Both the position numbers and the translations under genes were made by a program. The notes under the pieces are model-generated. The model had not been told where the DNA came from. It worked only from the letters and a program-made list of their open reading frames with translations, and ran no database searches. A stretch of 64,000 nucleotides of DNA from JASSUD01 sp031963445 (GTDB lineage Bacteria > Pseudomonadota > Gammaproteobacteria > Burkholderiales > Burkholderiaceae), in contig JASSUH010000001.1 of NCBI GenBank assembly GCA_031963445.1, forward strand, positions 2,170,001-2,234,000, written 5' to 3'. Positions 27,423-37,084 of this stretch are shown one piece after another (positions within the stretch are counted from its first letter, which is position 1; each line of letters begins with the position of its first letter).

Positions 27423-28154
27423 ATGGCTGGTCACTCTAAATGGGCCAATATCAAACATAAAAAAGCCGCGGCAGATGCAAAGCGCGGCAAGATTTGGACG
27501 CGCCTTATTAAAGAAATTACTGTCGCCGCTCGCTTAGGTGGAAGCGACGCAAATAGCAACCCACGCTTGCGCTTAGCGATTGATAAAGCGGCCGATGAGA
27601 ATATGCCCAAAGATAATATTCAGCGGGCCATGGCGCGCGGCGCAGGCGAACTGGAAGGCGTTCACTATGAAGAGTTGCGCTATGAAGGTTATGGCCCGTC
27701 TGGTGCGGCAGTGATCGTTGATTGCATGACTGATAATCGCACTCGCACGGTCGCTGAAGTACGTCATGCTTTTGCTAAACACGGTGGCAACCTCGGGCAA
27801 GATGGCTGCGTTGCGTTTATGTTTACTCACTGCGGTCAGCTTTTATTTGCACCCGATGTTTCTGAAGATGCACTCATGGAAATAGCACTTAACGCCGGCG
27901 CTGACGATGTGATCAAGCACGATGACGGTAGCTTTGAGGTGATCTGTGCACCTGCTGATTTTGAGGCAGTCAAAAATGAATTGACTGCAGCAGGGTTAGT
28001 CGCTGAAATCGCTGAAATTACGATGAAGCCACAAATTGAAGTCAGCTTCACGGGTGAAGAAGCGCTGAAGATGCAAAAACTGTTAGACGCGCTCGAAAAC
28101 CTTGATGACGTGCAACAAGTGTTTAGCAATGTCGTGTTTGACGAAATTAGCTAA
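27423..28154 (+). CDS. yebC: YebC/PmpR-family regulator or translation factor
   Basis: 243-residue protein opening with the invariant MAGHSKWANIKHKKAAADAK. PKDNIQRAMARGAGELEG and VEVRHAFAKHGGNLG-like segments follow. Family members bind DNA or, as shown more recently for YebC, help ribosomes translate difficult sequences. The length is normal. It opens the conserved yebC-purD-hemF-nadD-rsfS block. Confidence 0.95.
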   Translation: MAGHSKWANIKHKKAAADAKRGKIWTRLIKEITVAARLGGSDANSNPRLRLAIDKAADENMPKDNIQRAMARGAGELEGVHYEELRYEGYGPSGAAVIVDCMTDNRTRTVAEVRHAFAKHGGNLGQDGCVAFMFTHCGQLLFAPDVSEDALMEIALNAGADDVIKHDDGSFEVICAPADFEAVKNELTAAGLVAEIAEITMKPQIEVSFTGEEALKMQKLLDALENLDDVQQVFSNVVFDEIS

Positions 28155-28302
28155 CACTTGCGAAACAATCACAACGCTCTCAAACGAAAAATTCAGCCCA
28201 TAAAAATACCTTCGCCAAAAGCTATTTAGCGCCCTCTTCTACCTTTAAAAAGAAGTAGATGGGGCAGGCCTTGGCAACCAATTTCTTACTTCGGAAATTA
28301 CT

Positions 28303-29577
28303 ATGAAATTACTTGTGGTCGGCTCAGGTGGCCGGGAGCACGCATTAGCGTGGAAGCTTGCTCAATCATGCCTAGTACAACTTGTCTATGTGGCGCCTGG
28401 TAATGGTGGTACCGCTTCTGACAAGAATCTGTGCAATGTGCCCCTCACTGATTCTGAGGCGCTCGCTGATTTCGTAGAGAAAGAACAAATCGCCTTCACT
28501 GTAGTTGGACCAGAAGCACCTTTGGCAGATGGCTTAGTCGATCTATTTCGCGCACGCGGCCTCAAAATATTTGGCCCCACGCAAAAAGCGGCGCAGCTTG
28601 AAAGCTCAAAAGACTTTGCTAAAGCGTTTATGCAGCGGCACAACATTCCTACTGCCGAATATCAAAGCTTTTCAGAGGCCGAAGCTGCGCATCAGTATCT
28701 GGAAAGCAAAGGCGCGCCAATCGTAATCAAAGCAGATGGTTTAGCCTCAGGTAAAGGGGTAGTGGTCGCGCAAAGCTTAGAGGAAGCGCATGCTGCGGTT
28801 GACACACTTCTGGTTGAGCGTCAGAAGGAGGAGCAGAACGCTTCCATCATTATCGAAGAGTATCTCGACGGTGAAGAAGCCAGCTTTATTGTGATGGTAG
28901 ATGGTAAGCATGTGTTGGCACTTGCTTCTAGCCAAGATCATAAGCGACTACTTGATGGCGACTTAGGGCCAAACACTGGTGGTATGGGTGCTTATTCGCC
29001 TGCACCGGTGGTCACACCGCAATTACATGCTCGCATTATGCGCGAAATCATCTTGCCGACCGTGCACGGCATGGAAAGCGAAGGGAACCGTTACACCGGC
29101 TTTTTATATGCGGGTGTAATGATTGATGCACAAGGCAACCCCAAAGTGCTTGAATTTAACTGCCGCCTGGGTGACCCTGAAGCGCAAGTCATTATGGCTC
29201 GCTTGAAGAGCGATTTTTCTAAAATCTTAAGCCAAGCCATCGCTGGCAAACTCGACGAAACCGAGGCTGAATGGGATCGCCGCACAGCATTAGGCGTAGT
29301 ACTAGCTGCCGGTGGTTACCCTCAAGCCCCACAGCAAGGTGACGCTATCTCTGGCATTGCACCAGAGACCGATGACACGATCACCTTCCACGCGGCTACC
29401 AAACTTGTCGATCAACAACTGGTAACCACCGGCGGACGCGTGCTTTGTGTGGTTGGGCTGGCCGATTCAGTACGAAGCGCCCAATCAGTCGCTTATGCAG
29501 CAGTGAATCAAATTAATTTTGAAGGCATGCAATATCGACACGACATTGGTTACCGCGCTCTCAATCGCAAGCATTAG
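28303..29577 (+). CDS. purD: Phosphoribosylamine-glycine ligase
   Basis: Second step of purine synthesis: ATP-dependent joining of glycine to phosphoribosylamine. The N-terminal motif is VVGSGGREHALAWKLAQS. The ATP-grasp domain (about 100-300) shows IVIKADGLASGKGVVVA and EFNCRLGDPEAQ. Length 424 is normal. Its stop TAG is the first triplet of a family A repeat (TAGAACCTGTTCATG). Confidence 0.97.
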   Translation: MKLLVVGSGGREHALAWKLAQSCLVQLVYVAPGNGGTASDKNLCNVPLTDSEALADFVEKEQIAFTVVGPEAPLADGLVDLFRARGLKIFGPTQKAAQLESSKDFAKAFMQRHNIPTAEYQSFSEAEAAHQYLESKGAPIVIKADGLASGKGVVVAQSLEEAHAAVDTLLVERQKEEQNASIIIEEYLDGEEASFIVMVDGKHVLALASSQDHKRLLDGDLGPNTGGMGAYSPAPVVTPQLHARIMREIILPTVHGMESEGNRYTGFLYAGVMIDAQGNPKVLEFNCRLGDPEAQVIMARLKSDFSKILSQAIAGKLDETEAEWDRRTALGVVLAAGGYPQAPQQGDAISGIAPETDDTITFHAATKLVDQQLVTTGGRVLCVVGLADSVRSAQSVAYAAVNQINFEGMQYRHDIGYRALNRKH

Positions 29578-29739
29578 AACCTGTTCATGATCTTCAAAAG
29601 TGGGTTGTGTTGGGGTTCCTGCGTCACCCCAACCTACGAAAAAGGCCAAAATTGTAGGTTGGGGTGACGCAGGAACCCCAACATGCCTACCAATAACCTC
29701 TCAACTCTCTCCTCTTTGAGATCTTGAACCGGCTCTTAG
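29575..29739. repeat. Family A palindromic repeat, full-length copy
   Basis: A full copy of about 165 bases. It runs from TAGAACCTGTTCATGATCTT, through paired GTTGGGGTTCCTGCGTCACC and GGTGACGCAGGAACCCCAAC arms around a GAAAAAGGCCAAAATTGTAG centre, to GAGATCTTGAACCGGCTCTT. It overlaps the purD stop. The remaining bases up to hemF hold nothing else. Confidence 0.9.
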
Positions 29740-29828
29740 AACGCAGGCAGCACAGCAAAAAGGCTAGATGCTGCTTCTGGCTTATTCGGCATTTCCTTAA
29801 GTACCTATCTTATTACCTGGATGCAATA

Positions 29829-30875
29829 GTGAAGAAATCAATTGATATTGCCGCTGTACGTAATTTTTTGCTGGGTTTGCAGCAAAACATCGTGCAGACG
29901 CTAACCCAGCTTGATGGACAATCTTTTATACATGATGCTTGGCAACGGCCTGATAACGAACCACTTTCTGGCGATGGCCTATCATGCGTCATAGAGCGCG
30001 GTAATTTATTTGAGCGTGGTGGTGTCAATTTTTCTCATGTGCGTGGTGATAAGTTGCCAAGCGCTGCCACAGCAGCACGCCCCCATCTTGTTGGTTGCGG
30101 CTTTGAAGCCCTTGGTGTATCGCTCGTGCTGCATCCGAAGAATCCATATTGCCCAACCGTGCATATGAATGTGCGCATGCTTGTTGCAACGGCCAAAGGG
30201 CTGCCCGTTTCTGCCGGCCTGCAGTCGATCAATGGAGATTTACACAAGCCAGGGGCAACACAACACCCCCACTGTGAAGATGCCAGTCTGTCTTCAGCTT
30301 CCTATGGCGCTGCTGAGATCACCTCGGATGAACCCGTTTTTTGGTTTGGCGGAGGCATGGATCTCACGCCTTACTATGGTTTTGCGGAAGATGCGCAACA
30401 TTTTCACCAAGCTTGCCATGATGCATTGATGCCATTTGGGGCTGATTTATATCCACGTTTTAAACATTGGTGCGACGAATACTTCTTCCTCAAGCACCGC
30501 AATGAGCCACGTGGTATCGGCGGTATTTTTTACGATGATTTTGCCGAGCTTGGTTTCGAGCGCAGCCTAGCGATGACGAAAAGCGTGGGTGAAGCTTTTC
30601 TGAAAGCCTATCAGCCGATTATCGAAAAGCGCCGTCATTTGCCTTTTGGGGAACGCGAGCGAGAATTTCAATCCTACCGCCGTGGGCGTTATGCCGAATT
30701 TAATCTGGCCATAGACCGTGGCACCTTATTTGGCTTACAAAGTGGCGGGCGCACTGAATCGATTCTGATGTCTTTACCCCCAGTTGCAAGTTGGCACTAC
30801 GATTGGAAACCAGAACCCAACTCACCCGAAGCGCAGCTCTACACAGACTTTCTCGTTGCACGCGATTGGCTTTAA
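29829..30875 (+). CDS. hemF: Oxygen-dependent coproporphyrinogen III oxidase
   Basis: Heme synthesis: oxidative decarboxylation of coproporphyrinogen III with O2. Signatures are NLFERGGVNFSHV, HPKNPYCPTVHMNVRM, FGGGMDLTPYYG and EFNLAIDRGTLFGLQSGGR. I chose the GTG at 29829 because family proteins begin close to DIAAVRNFLLGLQ; GGA lies 7 bases upstream. The frame is open to an ATG at 29724, which would add 35 basic residues partly next to repeat DNA. Length 348 from the GTG is slightly longer than E. coli HemF. Confidence 0.94.
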   Translation: MKKSIDIAAVRNFLLGLQQNIVQTLTQLDGQSFIHDAWQRPDNEPLSGDGLSCVIERGNLFERGGVNFSHVRGDKLPSAATAARPHLVGCGFEALGVSLVLHPKNPYCPTVHMNVRMLVATAKGLPVSAGLQSINGDLHKPGATQHPHCEDASLSSASYGAAEITSDEPVFWFGGGMDLTPYYGFAEDAQHFHQACHDALMPFGADLYPRFKHWCDEYFFLKHRNEPRGIGGIFYDDFAELGFERSLAMTKSVGEAFLKAYQPIIEKRRHLPFGEREREFQSYRRGRYAEFNLAIDRGTLFGLQSGGRTESILMSLPPVASWHYDWKPEPNSPEAQLYTDFLVARDWL

Positions 30876-30901
30876 AAATTGCTAAAGGTCGAAGTGTTTC
30901 T

Positions 30902-31567
30902 ATGCGCATTGGTATTTTAGGCGGTACTTTTGATCCCATTCACGAAGGGCATTTAGCGCTAGCACGCCGCTTTGCTGAATTATTACAGTTAACTCAGTTA
31001 GTTTTATTGCCGGCAGGCCAACCTTGGCAAAAACCGAATATTTCGGACGCGCGCCATCGGCTTATGATGACGCGCTTAGCCGCTAAAGAGTTGAAGCTTG
31101 CTAACACGGCTGTGTGCGTGGCGACTGATGAAATCGAGCGCAGTGGCCCAACTTATACCATTGATACCCTTAGCGCATGGCGCAAACGTATTGGTCCGCA
31201 GGCTTCGTTAACGCTGCTAATGGGTAATGATCAATTGTGCCAACTCAATACCTGGCATAATTGGCGCAATTTATTCGATTACGCTCACCTAGGCATAGCA
31301 TTACGACCCGGTTTTACGCTCACCTCAGCTTCCCCTGAGATCGCGGCTGAAATCAAGATGCGTGCAAGCACTGCCATGGAGCTTCAGACACAGCCACAAG
31401 GCCTTATTTTGCTGGATACGATGCTCACGCCAGCTATTTCTTCAACCCATATTCGTCAAATGACTGCGCATAGGCATCAGCAAAATCAAATGCAAAGTCA
31501 AACGATCTATAACGTACCTCAGTCGGTGTGCCGCTATATGCGTCGCTACCGGCTTTACCAAAATTAA
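30902..31567 (+). CDS. nadD: Nicotinate-nucleotide adenylyltransferase
   Basis: NAD synthesis: adenylates nicotinate mononucleotide. The N-terminal nucleotidyltransferase motif is GILGGTFDPIHEGHLAL, and the C-terminal loop is AISSTHIRQM. Length 221 is normal. The ATG at 30902 starts RIGILGG directly; the frame runs upstream into hemF and is not used. rsfS follows after 2 bases, so the two are coupled. Confidence 0.95.
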   Translation: MRIGILGGTFDPIHEGHLALARRFAELLQLTQLVLLPAGQPWQKPNISDARHRLMMTRLAAKELKLANTAVCVATDEIERSGPTYTIDTLSAWRKRIGPQASLTLLMGNDQLCQLNTWHNWRNLFDYAHLGIALRPGFTLTSASPEIAAEIKMRASTAMELQTQPQGLILLDTMLTPAISSTHIRQMTAHRHQQNQMQSQTIYNVPQSVCRYMRRYRLYQN

Positions 31568-31569
31568 CT

Positions 31570-31911
31570 ATGGATGATCTTCGCACATTACAACGCGCTA
31601 TTATTGACGGCCTCGAGGAAGTCAAAGCGCAAGACATTAAAGTATTTAATACCACTCATCTAACCGAATTATTTGATCGCATCGTCGTAGCCAGCGGCAC
31701 CTCGAATCGCCAAACAAGAGCGCTTGCGTCTAGCGTACGTACCAAAGTTAAGGAAGCAGGCTTCGACGTTATCGGTACCGAAGGTGAGGAGTATGGCGAA
31801 TGGGTGCTGGTTGATTGCGGTGACGCTATCGTGCATATTTTGCAGCCTGCGATGCGACAACATTACAACCTAGAAGAAATTTGGGGCGATAAGCCTATAG
31901 ATAGCAAATAA
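31570..31911 (+). CDS. rsfS: Ribosomal silencing factor RsfS
   Basis: Binds ribosomal protein uL14 and blocks subunit joining when nutrients are short. The 113 residues show the Iojap/RsfS core: AQDIKVFNTTHLTELFDRIVVA, SGTSNRQTRALASSV and GEEYGEWVLVDCGDAIVHIL. The ATG at 31570 follows the nadD stop by 2 bases. In free-living Burkholderia rlmH and maf normally come next; here a family A repeat and then rng follow. Confidence 0.95.
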   Translation: MDDLRTLQRAIIDGLEEVKAQDIKVFNTTHLTELFDRIVVASGTSNRQTRALASSVRTKVKEAGFDVIGTEGEEYGEWVLVDCGDAIVHILQPAMRQHYNLEEIWGDKPIDSK

Positions 31912-31952
31912 ACATCTGCTCACGGCTTGGCGAGGACGCGAATCACAGTCTT

Positions 31953-32121
31953 TTAGAGCCTGTTCAAAATCTTTCAAAAGTGGGTTGTGTTGGGGTTCCG
32001 TATTTAATTAAATGAGTCACCCCAACCTACGAAAAAGGCCAAAGAATCGTAGGTTGAGGTGACGCAGGAACCCCAACATTGCCTACCAAGCACTTCTGCT
32101 TAGGATCGTGAACAAGTTCTA
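31953..32121. repeat. Family A palindromic repeat between rsfS and rng
   Basis: It runs from TTAGAGCCTGTTCAAAATCT to GGATCGTGAACAAGTTCTAA. The paired arms are GTTGGGGTTCCGTATTTAAT and GGTTGAGGTGACGCAGGAAC, around GAAAAAGGCCAAAGAATCGT. It occupies the position where rlmH and maf lie in relatives. Confidence 0.88.
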
Positions 32122-32137
32122 ATGCTTGTGCGACACG

Positions 32138-33613
32138 ATGAACGAAAAAATTTTAATTAATGTCACGCCGCAAGAAACTCGTATTGCCGTTGTGCAAGAT
32201 GGTTGCGTTCAGGAGTTGCATATTGAGCGCGCGCCAGCGCTAGGTACGGCAAACGAGCAAGGTTTAGTCGGCAATCTATATCTCGGTAAAGTGGTGCGAG
32301 TGGTACCAGGGATACAGGCTGCCTTTTTTGAGATTGGCCTGACTCGTACCGCTTTTTTGCAAGCAACCGATTTCTGTCCCTCTCCTCTTTCTCAGCCAAC
32401 CATCGAGAAATCGCTATTTGCCGGCCAAACGCTACTCGTACAAGTTATAAAAGATCCGCTCGGCACCAAAGGGGCTCGGCTTTCTACTCGTTTAAGTTTA
32501 GCGGGGCGTCACTTGGTTTATTTACCTCGAGAAGCCACCATCGGGATCTCTCAAAAAATTACTGATCCAGCGCAGCGCACTACGTTGCACGCTCGCCTGA
32601 AAGCCATGGTTGCTGCGGACGATGCAGGTGGCTATTTACTCCGAACCAATGCAGCATTGGCCACAGATGATGAATTAGCTGATGATATTCACTCTCTACG
32701 TCAGCTATGGAAAAGCGTTAGCGAACAAGCGCAACGCTTACCCGCTCCTGCCCTGCTATACCAAGATATCAATTTAGCGCAACGCATACTACGCGATGTT
32801 GTCAGTCATCATACTTCGCTAATTTCAGTCGACTGCGTTAAAACCTTTGAGCAACTAAGCCAATTCGCCGATATTTTCGCGCCGACTTTAAAAGCGAAAC
32901 TGCATCACTATACGCAAGCCGAACCGCTCTTTAAGCATTACGCTATCGACACTGATTTACAGCGCGCGTTGGAAAAACGCATAGACTTGAAATCCGGTGG
33001 CTATTTGATTATTGAGCAAACAGAGGCAATGACCGTGATTGATGTCAATACAGGAAATTGCACGGGTGAGCGCACTAATACTCAGACGATCTTTACTACC
33101 AATTTAGAGGCAGCGCGTACCCTAGCGCAGCAAATAAGATTACGTAATTTAGGCGGAATTATTGTGGTCGATTTTATCGACATGGCAGGCCTAACCCATC
33201 GCAACGCTGTGCTCGCCACATTAAAAGAAGCACTTGCCAAAGATCGCGTGCCTTTTTCAGTTAGCTCTTTTTCTGCGCTTGGCTTGGTTGAGATTACCCG
33301 TAAACGTACCCGCGCTGCACTCGACGCACTTCTTTGTGAAGCTTGTCCAAGCTGCTACGGCACTGGGCAGATAAAGACAAAGCAGACTACTTGCTATGAA
33401 ATATTGCGAGACATTCTACATACGGCGCGGCAGTTCAATCCCCATGCGTTACGCGTTTTTGCCTCTCCTGTCATCACTGATTTTTTGCTTGCCGAGGAAT
33501 CAGCACACCTGGCTCAAATGCAGGATTTAATTGGCAAGCCTATCTCTCTACAAAGCGTTGCGCAGTTTCATCAGGAACAATATGAGGTTGTGCCGCTTGA
33601 TCAAGAACACTAA
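32138..33613 (+). CDS. rng: Ribonuclease G (RNase E/G family)
   Basis: Single-strand-specific endoribonuclease maturing 16S rRNA and degrading mRNA. An S1-like domain lies near the N-terminus (GNLYLGKVVRVVPGIQAAFF). Catalytic Asp residues are in TVIDVNTGN and VVDFIDMAG. The zinc-link cysteines are in CEACPSCYGTG. Length 491 is normal. The ATG at 32138 starts NEKILINVTPQETR; upstream is repeat DNA, so the original leader is gone and no good ribosome site is visible. Confidence 0.94.
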   Translation: MNEKILINVTPQETRIAVVQDGCVQELHIERAPALGTANEQGLVGNLYLGKVVRVVPGIQAAFFEIGLTRTAFLQATDFCPSPLSQPTIEKSLFAGQTLLVQVIKDPLGTKGARLSTRLSLAGRHLVYLPREATIGISQKITDPAQRTTLHARLKAMVAADDAGGYLLRTNAALATDDELADDIHSLRQLWKSVSEQAQRLPAPALLYQDINLAQRILRDVVSHHTSLISVDCVKTFEQLSQFADIFAPTLKAKLHHYTQAEPLFKHYAIDTDLQRALEKRIDLKSGGYLIIEQTEAMTVIDVNTGNCTGERTNTQTIFTTNLEAARTLAQQIRLRNLGGIIVVDFIDMAGLTHRNAVLATLKEALAKDRVPFSVSSFSALGLVEITRKRTRAALDALLCEACPSCYGTGQIKTKQTTCYEILRDILHTARQFNPHALRVFASPVITDFLLAEESAHLAQMQDLIGKPISLQSVAQFHQEQYEVVPLDQEH

Positions 33614-33654
33614 TCTAAACCTGGCGCGGCACTATGCATGGCACCACTTAAGTT

Positions 33655-35499
33655 TTACTGCGATTGAAGTTGATAGAGGTGCGCATATAACCCATGCTGA
33701 CTAAGTAGCTCAGCATGGCTACCCTGCTCAACAATTTGTCCTGCATCCAACACAATAATGCGGTCTGCGCGCTCGATAGTAGAGAGTCGATGCGCAACAA
33801 CCAACGTAGTCCGGCCTTGCATTAAAGTTTCTAACGCAGCTTGCACATGGCGCTCTGATTCGGCGTCAAGGGCAGAAGTTGCCTCATCTAAAATCAAGAT
33901 TGGCGCGTTTTTATAAATGGCACGGGCAATGGCTAGCCGTTGTCGTTGGCCTCCTGAGAGGCGCGTCCCATTTTTGCCGATTAAGGTATCCATTCCTTCA
34001 GGTAGGGCTGCCACCATTTCTGTTAGATAGGCACCCGCTAACGCCTGCTCCACTTTGCTGCGATCGATCTCTTCCCCAACATGCTGACCATAAGCCACAT
34101 TGGCTGCGATTGAATCATGAAACAGCACCACATCTTGGCCAACAAACGCAATCTGACGGCGTAAATCGGCTAGCTGGTAATCATTGAGTGCCACATCGTC
34201 TAATAAAATCTGGCCGCCAGTCGCATCGAAAAAACGTGGCAACAGACTAACTAAAGTAGATTTTCCACTGCCTGATGGCCCAACCAGCGCCACCACTTCA
34301 CCCGGCTCAATCACGAGCGAGATACCTGCTAAGGTGGGTAATGATGACGTCGTAGAGGGCGTGCTGAATGGTACGGTAATCGCTTTGGCATTCAGCTCAC
34401 TATAGCTAAAGTGCACTTGTCGAAATTCAATTTTGCCGCGTGCATGGTGCAAGGGTTGCGTTCCACCTTTTGGCTCGATCATCGGCTCATCAATTAAACC
34501 AAAAATGAGTTCAGCCGCTGTTACCCCGCGCTGCAGCGGTTGATTCACATCGATCAAATGTTTAAGTGGAGAAATAATCAACAGCATCGACGTCACAAAA
34601 GCGACAAAGCCCCCTACCGTAGTTTGATCAGCCGCTGATTGCAAAACGGCTAACGTAACCACAATAGCCAACGCAAACGAAGCAAGAAACTGCGTCAGTG
34701 GCTGTGCTAAACCACCAAAAATTGTCATGCGCATCGAATAGCCACGCAGACGGCTACTCATATTAGTGAAGCGCTGCAGCTCATAAGGCTCGCCATTGTG
34801 GACCTTAACGACTTTATACCCCCCCACCGTTTCTTCAACGATATATGACAATTCGTTGGTAAGCATTTGATGTTCGCGATTTAAACGTCGCAAACGTCGA
34901 TTAATTCTGCCAACTAACCAACCAATCACAGGCAAAATCAGCGCGACCACTAAAGTAAGCCGCCAATTAAGGTACAGCAGATAGCCCAACAGAAAAATGA
35001 CCGTCAGTGAATCGCGTAACAGCGTGACCATCACATTAGTCAGTGCATTCAATACTTGGCTGACTTCAAACACCATCGCATTAATCAATGTGCTAGCCGT
35101 TTCCCGTTGAAAAAACGTCGCACTGGCTTGCAGTACACGCTCAAACATTTGTAGGCGCAAAGTGAGCAAGATTTTATTGGACATCCAAGCCAGCAAATAA
35201 TTAGACGCATATTGCGCCACGCCCCGCACCAGCGCTAGGCCAATCACAGCCAATGGAATCATTCGTTTGAGTTGGGAAGCGTGATCTTTAGCACCGAAAC
35301 CCTGATCTAATAAAGGCTTAAGGAGCGCGGGAATGCCCGCCTCACTCGCTGCTACCAAACCCATTGCCACAACGGCGCACAGTACCGCCCATACATGGGG
35401 CGTCAGATAGCCCCATAGGCGCTTAAGTACGACGGACATTTCGGATGTTTGAGCAAGCGTAGAAAGAGAAGTCTGCGGGGGGGAGAACGATTTTTTCAT
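33655..35499 (-). CDS. msbA: Lipid A export ATP-binding/permease protein MsbA
   Basis: Homodimeric ABC exporter flipping lipid A-core across the inner membrane. Six membrane helices (about 35-330) precede the ATPase: Walker A GPSGSGKST at 407-415, signature LSGGQ at 514-518 and Walker B ILILDE at 534-539. Residues about 370-388 are a Ser/Thr/Pro insertion (FSTPSTTSSLP) at the domain joint. At 614 residues it is a little longer than usual. The first codons contain runs of A6 and C7; a second in-frame ATG lies 20 codons in. The upstream gene is divergent. Confidence 0.92.
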   Translation of the reverse strand: MKKSFSPPQTSLSTLAQTSEMSVVLKRLWGYLTPHVWAVLCAVVAMGLVAASEAGIPALLKPLLDQGFGAKDHASQLKRMIPLAVIGLALVRGVAQYASNYLLAWMSNKILLTLRLQMFERVLQASATFFQRETASTLINAMVFEVSQVLNALTNVMVTLLRDSLTVIFLLGYLLYLNWRLTLVVALILPVIGWLVGRINRRLRRLNREHQMLTNELSYIVEETVGGYKVVKVHNGEPYELQRFTNMSSRLRGYSMRMTIFGGLAQPLTQFLASFALAIVVTLAVLQSAADQTTVGGFVAFVTSMLLIISPLKHLIDVNQPLQRGVTAAELIFGLIDEPMIEPKGGTQPLHHARGKIEFRQVHFSYSELNAKAITVPFSTPSTTSSLPTLAGISLVIEPGEVVALVGPSGSGKSTLVSLLPRFFDATGGQILLDDVALNDYQLADLRRQIAFVGQDVVLFHDSIAANVAYGQHVGEEIDRSKVEQALAGAYLTEMVAALPEGMDTLIGKNGTRLSGGQRQRLAIARAIYKNAPILILDEATSALDAESERHVQAALETLMQGRTTLVVAHRLSTIERADRIIVLDAGQIVEQGSHAELLSQHGLYAHLYQLQSQ

Positions 35500-35540
35500 G
35501 ACCTACGTTATATACTTCCAAGCACTTATATAGTTGAAAT

Positions 35541-35646
35541 TTAGAGCCTGTTCACAATCTTCAGAAGTTACCCTTAAGGCCGTCATGTTGGGGTGACGAA
35601 GGAACCCCAACACAACCCACTTTTGAAGATTGTGAACAGATTCTTA
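35541..35646. repeat. Family A palindromic repeat, short-centre copy
   Basis: TTAGAGCCTGTTCACAATCT at one end and GAAGATTGTGAACAGATTCT at the other pair closely; the middle has GTTGGGGTGACGAAGGAACC. It lies in the divergent msbA/waaL promoter region. Confidence 0.85.
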
Positions 35647-35649
35647 GAG

Positions 35650-35720
35650 AACGCTGAATCAATCGAGAGCAAAAATGCCAATCGCATAAAATTGCTCTCG
35701 ATAGATTCAGCGCTTTTTTT
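35650..35720. repeat. Family B element with T-run, upstream of waaL
   Basis: Arms AACGCTGAATCAATCGAGAG and CTCTCGATAGATTCAGCGCT pair over about 22 bp around a short centre, then T8 follows. It has the form of a terminator reading rightwards, although it lies before a gene. Confidence 0.8.
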
Positions 35721-35731
35721 TCGGATTCGTT

Positions 35732-37084
35732 TTGATGATCAAAAAGCTGTGTGCACCATTACGGCATAACCCTTTCACCCTTGCACTGTTTGCTCCTATT
35801 ACGTCTGCGACGAACAGTGCTCATGCGTCTGCTAGTTCATATCCGCTGGCTGCTGCCCGTGCCTTTGCGCTCTTCGCGCTGTGGTCAGTGCCTTGCTCAA
35901 CAGCGTTAACTAATATTTCGGTGATCCTTTTTGCCATCGCTGCTTTATGCGCACCAGAAGTATGGCGTAATGCACGCTCAATGCTGCGTCACCCGGTTAG
36001 CGTTGCCGCTATTTTACTGCTACTCGCGCTCACGCTTAGCTTGCTATACAGCGTAGCGCCATTAGACAAAAGCGTAGCATGGTTCGCCAAATACCGAAAA
36101 TTGCTTTTTATTCCGTTGCTTATCCTAGTCTTTCAAGGAGCTGATTTAGCAAACGCAGCCAGCCGTGGATTATGCGCTATCTTGAGTCTAGTTTTATTAC
36201 TCTCGGTAAGCAATTATTTAGGGCTCACCGAGATTGGGCCTTTATACACTGCAAGCAATCCAGAAACGCACGCTTGGGTTTTTAAAAATCGTATTACGGC
36301 AGGACTCTTTTCCGCCTTGCTATTTAATTTAGCGATGAGCACCGCTCTCACTGCTAAAGGGTTACGTACCAAAATTTTCTACTATGGGCTGGCTTGGTTA
36401 GCGTTTGCCAATGTCTTCGTGATGCTGCAGGGTCGCACCGGTCAACTTATGGTAATGCTGTTACTTCTTTATCAAACCATACGTTTTGCCTGGCATTATC
36501 GCGATAAAAAATCTTTTTCAAGTGCTCGCCTCTTGCTGCTTGCGGTCTTACCTTGTGCATTGCTAGTTGGTTTTTCGGTACAGACAAAAGACAATCGTCT
36601 GATGCAAATCACGACAGAGATCCATGACTATCAGCAGCGTAATGAAATAACTTCTTCTGGCATACGGCTCGAATGGTATCGTAGAAGCCTCTCTTTTTTT
36701 ATACAAAAGCCGATTTTTGGATATGGTGTGGGCGCTGTACAGCAAAAATTTGAAGCGCTAATGCAAAGGGAAAACTATGACAAAGCCAAAGTCGCAACCA
36801 ATCCTCACAATCAATATCTTGCATTTGCCGTTGAATTAGGTTTAGTCGGTTTAGGTTTGTTTGTTAATCTTTTGTTTCAGGTCGCCCGTGCCACAGCGAA
36901 GCTGGCAGCGCCAGCACGTGAGCTACTCGGCAGTTGGCTTTTCATGTTTGCACTTGGGTGCTTAGTCAATTCTTTATTGCTCGATTTTTCTGAAGGTTAT
37001 TTATTTGTATTGCTGAGTGGCATCTTACTTGGGTGCACGAGGGAACCTCTGCATAATTCCGAGGGTGGCAGGATAATCAACTAA
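35732..37084 (+). CDS. waaL: O-antigen ligase (WaaL/Wzy-type)
   Basis: Inner-membrane GT-C enzyme that attaches O-polysaccharide or another undecaprenyl-linked glycan to the lipid A core. The 450 residues hold about 11-12 hydrophobic helices. The Wzy_C signature NPHNQYLAFAVELGLVGLG lies near residues 353-371, with the conserved His. Neighbours msbA and the WaaE-like transferase support an LPS role. The last dozen codons (REPLHNSEGGRIIN) are read from a family B repeat, so the natural C-terminus has been replaced or extended. Confidence 0.86.
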   Translation: MMIKKLCAPLRHNPFTLALFAPITSATNSAHASASSYPLAAARAFALFALWSVPCSTALTNISVILFAIAALCAPEVWRNARSMLRHPVSVAAILLLLALTLSLLYSVAPLDKSVAWFAKYRKLLFIPLLILVFQGADLANAASRGLCAILSLVLLLSVSNYLGLTEIGPLYTASNPETHAWVFKNRITAGLFSALLFNLAMSTALTAKGLRTKIFYYGLAWLAFANVFVMLQGRTGQLMVMLLLLYQTIRFAWHYRDKKSFSSARLLLLAVLPCALLVGFSVQTKDNRLMQITTEIHDYQQRNEITSSGIRLEWYRRSLSFFIQKPIFGYGVGAVQQKFEALMQRENYDKAKVATNPHNQYLAFAVELGLVGLGLFVNLLFQVARATAKLAAPARELLGSWLFMFALGCLVNSLLLDFSEGYLFVLLSGILLGCTREPLHNSEGGRIIN

